Assembly: GCF_001658025.2 (NCBI RefSeq)
Contig: NZ_CP014007.2
Coordinates: 2,418,001-2,482,000 of the forward strand
Length of the DNA stretch: 64,000 nt
Origin: Kosakonia oryzae
GTDB taxonomy: Bacteria; Pseudomonadota; Gammaproteobacteria; Enterobacterales; Enterobacteriaceae
Direction: 5' to 3'
Each line of letters opens with the position of its first letter. Positions within the stretch are counted from its first letter, which is position 1. Below, one piece after another: positions 58,648-64,000 of this stretch. Below the pieces are notes generated by a model that was not told the DNA's origin, searched no databases, and saw nothing but the letters and a program-made list of their open reading frames with translations. Made by a program: the position numbers and the translations under genes.

Positions 58648-61332
58648 TTAAGCGGTTTTCTTCGCTTTTTTATCTGCTTTTACAGCCGGTACTACCACTT
58701 CAACTTTCGCTGATGCCGTGTCACTTTCTTTGAACTCACGACCATAGAACGTATCCAGCAGGATTTGTTTCAGTTCGGAGATCAGTGGGTAACGCGGGTT
58801 AGCGCCAGTGCACTGGTCATCAAATGCATCTTCAGACAGTTTATCCACGTTCGCAAGGAAGTCCGCTTCCTGCACGCCAGCTTCACGGATAGATTTCGGA
58901 ATGCCCAGTTCAGCTTTCAGGCTTTCCAGCCATGCCAGCAGTTTTTCAATTTTCGCTGCGGTACGGTCGCCTGGAGCGCTCAGGCCCAGATGATCGGCGA
59001 TCTCAGCATAGCGACGACGCGCCTGCGGACGATCGTACTGGCTGAAAGCCGTCTGTTTGGTCGGGTTGTCATTCGCGTTGTAGCGGATAACGTTACAGAT
59101 CAGCAGGGCGTTAGCCAGACCGTGCGGAATGTGGAACTGTGAGCCCAGTTTGTGCGCCATGGAGTGACACACGCCGAGGAAGGCGTTTGCAAACGCGATA
59201 CCGGCGATGGTCGCTGCACTGTGAACGCGTTCACGTGCTACCGGGTTTTTAGAACCTTCGTTGTAAGACGCTGGCAGATTTTCTTTCAACAGTTTCAGGG
59301 CTTGCAGCGCCTGACCATCGGAGAATTCAGAAGCCAGTACAGAAACATAAGCTTCCAGTGCGTGCGTCACCGCGTCCAGGCCACCGAAAGCACACAGTGA
59401 TTTCGGCATTTCCATTACGAGGTTGGCGTCGACAATGGCCATATCCGGGGTCAGTGCATAATCTGCCAGCGGGTATTTCTGACCGGTTGCATCATCGGTC
59501 ACGACGGCAAACGGCGTCACTTCAGAACCGGTACCGGAAGTAGTGGTGATAGCGACCATTTTCGCTTTCACGCCCATTTTCGGGAACTTGTAGATACGTT
59601 TACGGATGTCCATAAAGCGCAGCGCCAGCTCTTCGAAATGGGTTTCCGGATGTTCGTACATAACCCACATGATTTTAGCGGCATCCATCGGGGAACCACC
59701 ACCAAGCGCGATGATGATGTCCGGTTTGAAGGAGTTCGCCAGTTCCGCACCTTTACGCACGATGGTCAGCGTCGGGTCAGCTTCAACTTCGAAGAACACT
59801 TCAGTTTCCACGCCAGCCGCTTTCAGCACAGAGGTGATCTGGTCTGCATAGCCATTGTTGAAGAGGAAACGGTCGGTCACGATAAGCGCGCGTTTGTGAC
59901 CATCAGTAATCACTTCATCCAGCGCAATTGGCAGTGAGCCACGGCGGAAGTAGATAGATTTCGGAAGTTTATGCCACAACATGTTTTCAGCTCGCTTAGC
60001 AACGGTTTTCTTGTTGATCAGGTGTTTCGGACCAACGTTTTCGGAGATGGAGTTACCACCCCAGGAACCACAACCCAGAGTCAGGGAAGGCGCGAGTTTA
60101 AAGTTATACAGGTCACCGATACCACCCTGTGATGCCGGGGTGTTGATCAGGATACGTGCGGTTTTCATCTTCTGACCGAAGAAGGCGACACGATCCGGCT
60201 GGTTATCCTGGTCGGTATACAGGCAGGAAGTATGACCGATACCGCCCATGGCGACCAGTTTCTCAGCTTTTTCTACCGCGTCTTCAAAGTCTTTCGCACG
60301 GTACATTGCCAGCGTCGGGGAGAGTTTTTCATGTGCAAATGGTTCACTTTCATCAACCACTTTCACTTCACCAATCAGGATCTTGGTTGTAGCCGGAACG
60401 GTGAAGCCGGCAAGCTCAGCAATTTTATAGGCTGGCTGGCCAACGATAGCGGCGTTCAGCGCGCCATTTTTCAGGATAATATCCTGAACGGCTTTCAGTT
60501 CTTTACCCTGCAACATGTAGCCGCCGTGGCTGGCGAAACGTTCGCGAACGGCGTCATACACAGAATCGACAACAACGACAGATTGTTCAGATGCGCAGAT
60601 CACGCCGTTATCGAAGGTTTTGGACATCAGTACGGATGCGACGGCACGTTTGATATCGGCAGTTTCGTCGATCACAACCGGGGTGTTACCAGCGCCTACA
60701 CCAATTGCTGGTTTACCGGAACTGTACGCCGCTTTAACCATACCCGGGCCACCGGTGGCCAGAATCAGGTTAATGTCAGGGTGGTGCATCAGTGCGTTGG
60801 ATAATTCAACAGACGGTTGGTCAATCCAGCCGATCAAATCTTTCGGCGCGCCAGCGGCAATCGCAGCTTGCAGAACGATGTCTGCGGCTTTGTTAGTAGC
60901 ATCTTTAGCGCGCGGATGTGGAGAGAAGATAATTGCGTTACGGGTCTTCAGGCTAATTAGCGATTTGAAGATAGCAGTAGAGGTTGGGTTAGTGGTTGGA
61001 ACGATACCACAGATGATGCCGATAGGTTCCGCAATGGTGATGGTGCCGAAGGTATCATCTTCAGACAGCACACCACAGGTTTTCTCATCTTTATAGGCGT
61101 TGTAGATATACTCAGAAGCGAAGTGGTTTTTAATCACTTTATCTTCAACGATACCCATACCAGATTCGGCAACGGCCATTTTAGCGAGAGGGATTCGAGC
61201 ATCTGCGGCTGCCAGGGCGGCGGCACGGAAGATTTTATCTACTTGCTCTTGAGTAAAGTTGGCATATTCACGCTGGGCTTTTTTCACTCGTTCAACGAGC
61301 GCGTTAAGTTCAGCGACATTAGTAACAGCCAT
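58648..61332 (-). CDS. adhE: AdhE, bifunctional acetaldehyde-CoA/alcohol dehydrogenase
   Basis: 894 residues. The N-terminal CoA-dependent aldehyde dehydrogenase (1-440) has the catalytic Cys in NGVICASEQSVVV. The C-terminal iron-dependent alcohol dehydrogenase (450-870) has the NAD site GGGSPMDAAK and the iron-binding His residues in GGLDAVTHALEA and HSMAHKLGSQFHIPHGLAN. Turns acetyl-CoA into ethanol in fermentation; forms spirosomes. It ends in a Lys-rich tail slightly longer than that of E. coli. Confidence 0.97.
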   Translation of the reverse strand: MAVTNVAELNALVERVKKAQREYANFTQEQVDKIFRAAALAAADARIPLAKMAVAESGMGIVEDKVIKNHFASEYIYNAYKDEKTCGVLSEDDTFGTITIAEPIGIICGIVPTTNPTSTAIFKSLISLKTRNAIIFSPHPRAKDATNKAADIVLQAAIAAGAPKDLIGWIDQPSVELSNALMHHPDINLILATGGPGMVKAAYSSGKPAIGVGAGNTPVVIDETADIKRAVASVLMSKTFDNGVICASEQSVVVVDSVYDAVRERFASHGGYMLQGKELKAVQDIILKNGALNAAIVGQPAYKIAELAGFTVPATTKILIGEVKVVDESEPFAHEKLSPTLAMYRAKDFEDAVEKAEKLVAMGGIGHTSCLYTDQDNQPDRVAFFGQKMKTARILINTPASQGGIGDLYNFKLAPSLTLGCGSWGGNSISENVGPKHLINKKTVAKRAENMLWHKLPKSIYFRRGSLPIALDEVITDGHKRALIVTDRFLFNNGYADQITSVLKAAGVETEVFFEVEADPTLTIVRKGAELANSFKPDIIIALGGGSPMDAAKIMWVMYEHPETHFEELALRFMDIRKRIYKFPKMGVKAKMVAITTTSGTGSEVTPFAVVTDDATGQKYPLADYALTPDMAIVDANLVMEMPKSLCAFGGLDAVTHALEAYVSVLASEFSDGQALQALKLLKENLPASYNEGSKNPVARERVHSAATIAGIAFANAFLGVCHSMAHKLGSQFHIPHGLANALLICNVIRYNANDNPTKQTAFSQYDRPQARRRYAEIADHLGLSAPGDRTAAKIEKLLAWLESLKAELGIPKSIREAGVQEADFLANVDKLSEDAFDDQCTGANPRYPLISELKQILLDTFYGREFKESDTASAKVEVVVPAVKADKKAKKTA

Positions 61333-61809
61333 AATGCTCTCCTGATAATGTTAAACTCTTTTAGTAAACCAGCTGTCCAGGGTGAAATTATAGACAGGCC
61401 GGCTGCAGGTTGCATAAGGTTCAGAAAAACAAAGACTTAACGCCAACCCAATACTACTGGTTTACTGAAAGAGCCTTAACAGAAAAGTCGCATTTATTGA
61501 CGATTTTGCTCTCTTTTCGTGGATTCAAGATTACCCACTTCTGAGTAAGTAATGCGTGATCTATGTCAAGTTTCAGCGAAGCTGACACCTTTCAGCAGGC
61601 CGTTTTTGGGCGTTTGTATCAAATGTTAATGGCATTTGGCCAGGCGCGCCGTAAGATTATCACAATTACAACAACTGTGTAACGCGCTGTATTGCATGAT
61701 TTTTCTGCAAATCTTAATGAACAGCGGCACGAAAACGCGTATCTTCTGCATGGATTTTCCTGCCACGCCGATATAGTTGATATAGGGTGACATTACGGAG
61801 CTTACAGCG
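61333..61809. promoter_or_regulatory. adhE-ychE divergent control region with possible Cra site
   Basis: 477 nt without a gene. GCTGACACCTTTCAGC at 61581-61596 resembles the Cra (FruR) consensus GCTGAAWCGWTTCAGC, and Cra is a known repressor of adhE in E. coli. TTGACA on the minus strand at 61569-61564 is a plausible -35 without a good -10. The long adhE leader known in E. coli could also lie here. Confidence 0.5.
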
Positions 61810-62454
61810 GTGCAAACATTGATAGATTTACCTCTTTATTTTAAATTTTTTATTGGTCTTTTTGCGCTGGTGAACCCGGTCGGCATCATTCCGGTTTTTA
61901 TCAGCATGACCAGTTATCAGATGGTTGGTGCGCGAAATAAAACCAACCTTACTGCAAACGTCTCAGTGGCAATTATCCTCTGGACTTCTTTATTTCTCGG
62001 TAATGGCATTTTGCAGCTATTCGGCATCTCGATTGATTCGTTCCGCATTGCCGGCGGCATTCTGGTTGTCACTATTGCCATGTCGATGATCAGCGGCAAG
62101 CTCGGGGAAGATAAACAGAATAAACAAGAGAAGTCAGAAACCGCGATTCGCGAAAGCATCGGCGTAGTGCCGCTGGCATTACCTTTAATGGCGGGGCCTG
62201 GTGCCATCAGCTCCACGATTGTGTGGGGGACGCGCTATCACAACCTGGTACATTTAATTGGTTTTACCGTGGCCATTGCGTTATTTGCTTTCTGCTCGTG
62301 GGGGCTGTTCCGCATCGCGCCATGGTTAGTGCGCTTACTGGGGCAAACCGGCATCAACGTTATCACGCGTATTATGGGGTTATTATTGATGGCATTGGGC
62401 ATTGAGTTTATTGTCGGCGGCATAAGATCCTTGTTCCCCGGTCTGCTGAACTGA
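61810..62454 (+). CDS. ychE: YchE, MarC-family inner-membrane protein
   Basis: 214 residues starting at GTG (RBS GGAG). Six membrane helices of the MarC family, starting YFKFFIGLFALVNPVGIIPV and including the conserved PLALPLMAGPGAISS. Despite the MarC name, function is unknown. Same location as in E. coli. Confidence 0.94.
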   Translation: MQTLIDLPLYFKFFIGLFALVNPVGIIPVFISMTSYQMVGARNKTNLTANVSVAIILWTSLFLGNGILQLFGISIDSFRIAGGILVVTIAMSMISGKLGEDKQNKQEKSETAIRESIGVVPLALPLMAGPGAISSTIVWGTRYHNLVHLIGFTVAIALFAFCSWGLFRIAPWLVRLLGQTGINVITRIMGLLLMALGIEFIVGGIRSLFPGLLN

Positions 62455-63281
62455 TTCACCTTTTTATTACGTACGGCTGAGCTTGTTATCTCTTCCTTTA
62501 TATAACAGGTAAATTCAGCCGCTACGGACCCGCCTGGAAAAGCCAAAAATTAGTAAAAGATATGAAGAATGCGCAAAGCGGCGCGAAATATAATAATTTA
62601 CACTTATCAGAAAATCTGTTCCCAATCAGTGAATTATAAGTAATGTGAATCTATCCTGTGCGTATTTCGCACAATTGACGCTGTTATTTCTGTCACACCA
62701 TACTATTGGGCTTGCCGTGACATAATCGAAATGATATTAGTACTTTCAGACTTCCTGCAGATGAATGTGCTAAAAAGTAGTCAATTGTTGATTATTTGTG
62801 CAAAAAAATACGGCATCTGCTAAAAAGCATTACATGGTGGTAATGCTTCCTTATCTTCTTGATTTAAAGAGATAAAAAACTCAAAGGGAGGCTGTGAACG
62901 CAGCGCTTCATAGATAACGCTGTGTCGCAAAAGAGAAATGGTTAACAAATTTGCAAATTGTATTGGCGGCGGTGTGAGGCATTTGATATTTTCCGCCCTT
63001 ATATTTAGCTCCTTATAATTTGCAAGATAAACAATATAGATGAGAATCGTTTTCATATAACGACCATCGCCAGAATCAGAGCTGCCTCGACAGGGGGGGC
63101 GGTTTACCGAATCGACGTAAGATTGCCGTTTGAGCGATCCGTAATAAAAAAGTCGGTGATAGCAGCAGTAAAAAAAGATGTCTGATAGCGCCAAAAAGCT
63201 CCTGCGCTCTTCAGACCCCCACAGGGGATGAAACACGCTGACGTCAACGTCAGTAATTATAATGAGTGGAGTATCAACACA
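62455..63281. other. Long intergenic leader region upstream of oppA
   Basis: 827 nt with no gene I can support. It contains a perfect 9-bp hairpin AAGCATTAC-ATGGTG-GTAATGCTT at 62825-62848 and the palindrome CTGACGT-CA-ACGTCAG at 63238-63253. In E. coli oppA has a long upstream region with Lrp/H-NS-type control and is a target of the sRNA GcvB near its RBS; the sequence fits such a role but shows no certain site. A minus-strand open frame (62820-63236) is rejected below. Confidence 0.5.
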
Positions 63282-64000
63282 ATGTCCATCATCACAAAGA
63301 AAAGTCTGGTAGCAGCAGGAGTTCTGGCTGCGCTAATTACCGGCAACGCGGCAATGGCTGCCGACGTTCCGGCAGGTGTTCAACTGGCGGATAATCAGAC
63401 GCTGGTCCGTAATAACGGTTCTGAAGTGCAATCTCTCGACCCGCACAAAATTGAAGGGGTTCCTGAATCCAACGTCAGCCGCGATCTGTTCGAAGGTCTG
63501 CTGATCTCTGATGTTGAAGGCCACCCGACCGCCGGTGTTGCAGAGAAGTGGGAAAACAAAGATTTTAAAGTCTGGACCTTCCATCTGCGCAAAAACGCAA
63601 AATGGTCCGACGGTACGCCGGTAACGGCGCACGATTTCGTCTACAGCTGGCAGCGTCTGGCGGATCCGAAAACGGCTTCTCCGTATGCGAGCTACCTGCA
63701 ATACGGTCATATCGCTAACATCGACGATGTTATCGCCGGTAAAAAACCTGTCACCGATCTCGGCGTAAAAGCTATTGATGACAATACCTTTGAAGTGACG
63801 CTTAGCGAGCCGGTTCCTTATTTCTACAAACTGCTGGTTCACCCGTCAGTTTCTGCTGTGCCTAAAGCCGCTATTGAGAAATACGGTGAAAAATGGACTC
63901 AACCAGCCAACATTGTCACCAACGGTGCATACAAACTGAAAGACTGGGTGGTCAACGAACGTATCGTTCTTGAGCGTAACACCAACTATTGGGATAACGC
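63282..64000 (+). CDS. oppA: OppA, periplasmic oligopeptide-binding protein (3' part beyond window)
   Basis: First 239 codons. A signal peptide (MSIITKKSLVAAGVLAALIT... ending AAMA) precedes a family 5 substrate-binding protein. The conserved LVRNNGSEVQSLDPHKIEGV, DLFEGLL, WKFHLR-type (VWTFHLRKNAKWSDGTPV) and YSWQRLADPKTASPYASYL regions match OppA. Binds di- to pentapeptides for the OppBCDF ABC importer, presumably just outside the window. Start of the opp operon. Confidence 0.95.
   Translation, partial: MSIITKKSLVAAGVLAALITGNAAMAADVPAGVQLADNQTLVRNNGSEVQSLDPHKIEGVPESNVSRDLFEGLLISDVEGHPTAGVAEKWENKDFKVWTFHLRKNAKWSDGTPVTAHDFVYSWQRLADPKTASPYASYLQYGHIANIDDVIAGKKPVTDLGVKAIDDNTFEVTLSEPVPYFYKLLVHPSVSAVPKAAIEKYGEKWTQPANIVTNGAYKLKDWVVNERIVLERNTNYWDN

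Noticed and set aside
62820..63236. 138-codon minus-strand open frame upstream of oppA
   Set aside because: No RBS, odd composition (Cys- and aromatic-rich start, no recognised domain) and its end lies inside a perfect hairpin; likely chance.

Overview
The window is a chromosomal segment of an enterobacterium in the Klebsiella / Kosakonia / Enterobacter group. The right two thirds (from about 18.0 kb to the end) follow the gene order of the Escherichia coli 27-minute region almost without a break: ychF, pth, ychH, dauA, prs, ispE, lolB, hemA, prfA, prmC, sirB2, sirB1, kdsA, chaABC, ychN, ychO, narLX, narK, narGHJI, two tRNA-Tyr genes, purU, ychJ, rssAB, galU, hns, tdk, adhE, ychE and oppA (cut by the window edge). 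The chromosomal rarA-oqxAB-oqxR locus at 5.5-11.1 kb is typical of Klebsiella and close relatives and is absent from E. coli, so the genus is inferred from that locus plus the plant-type enzymes next to it. Species cannot be fixed from the sequence alone.

Left accessory region (1-18 kb). A minus-strand operon (RidA-like, DUF1028, M20 deacetylase, the last running off the window) is followed by a secreted chorismate mutase, an unrecognised 125-residue protein and an exported GH28 polygalacturonase. Next comes the OqxAB RND multidrug pump with its AraC-type activator (rarA) and Rrf2-type repressor (oqxR), a glutathione peroxidase, and a small envelope-stress-like cluster: a TPR protein carrying a cytochrome b561 remnant at its N-terminus, an ECF sigma factor whose natural start appears to be ATC, its anti-sigma factor, and a convergent YceI protein. 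A divergent SDR/AraC pair, a DUF305 protein and the tail of a dead IS3-family transposase close the region.

Core region. Housekeeping genes for translation (ychF, pth, prfA, prmC, tRNA-Tyr), tetrapyrrole, isoprenoid, nucleotide and KDO synthesis (hemA, ispE, prs, kdsA), lipoprotein sorting (lolB) and ion handling (chaA) are interleaved with lineage-specific insertions: an AlbA/TipAS-type MerR regulator between ychH and dauA, a DUF1883 protein plus an amino-acid-type chemoreceptor between chaC and ychN, a PEBP-family protein before ychO, and an EamA exporter with an Lrp-type regulator between narI and the tyrosine tRNAs.

The nitrate block is complete: NarX/NarL sense nitrate, NarK moves nitrate/nitrite, and NarGHI (assembled by NarJ) is the respiratory reductase. 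Perfect FNR boxes and NarL heptamers lie upstream of both narK and narG. The tyrosine tRNA operon keeps the E. coli-type stringent promoter and carries an rtT-like repeat downstream that duplicates the tRNA 3' end.

Most worth a second look: the internal start in the AlbA-like gene that would release a free 221-residue drug-binding domain, the clustered TTGCA(T/C)TTAA motifs between rarA and oqxA, the ATC start and b561 remnant in the sigma-factor cluster, and the rtT-like repeat. All names rest on reading motifs and remembered family sequences; no database search was run.
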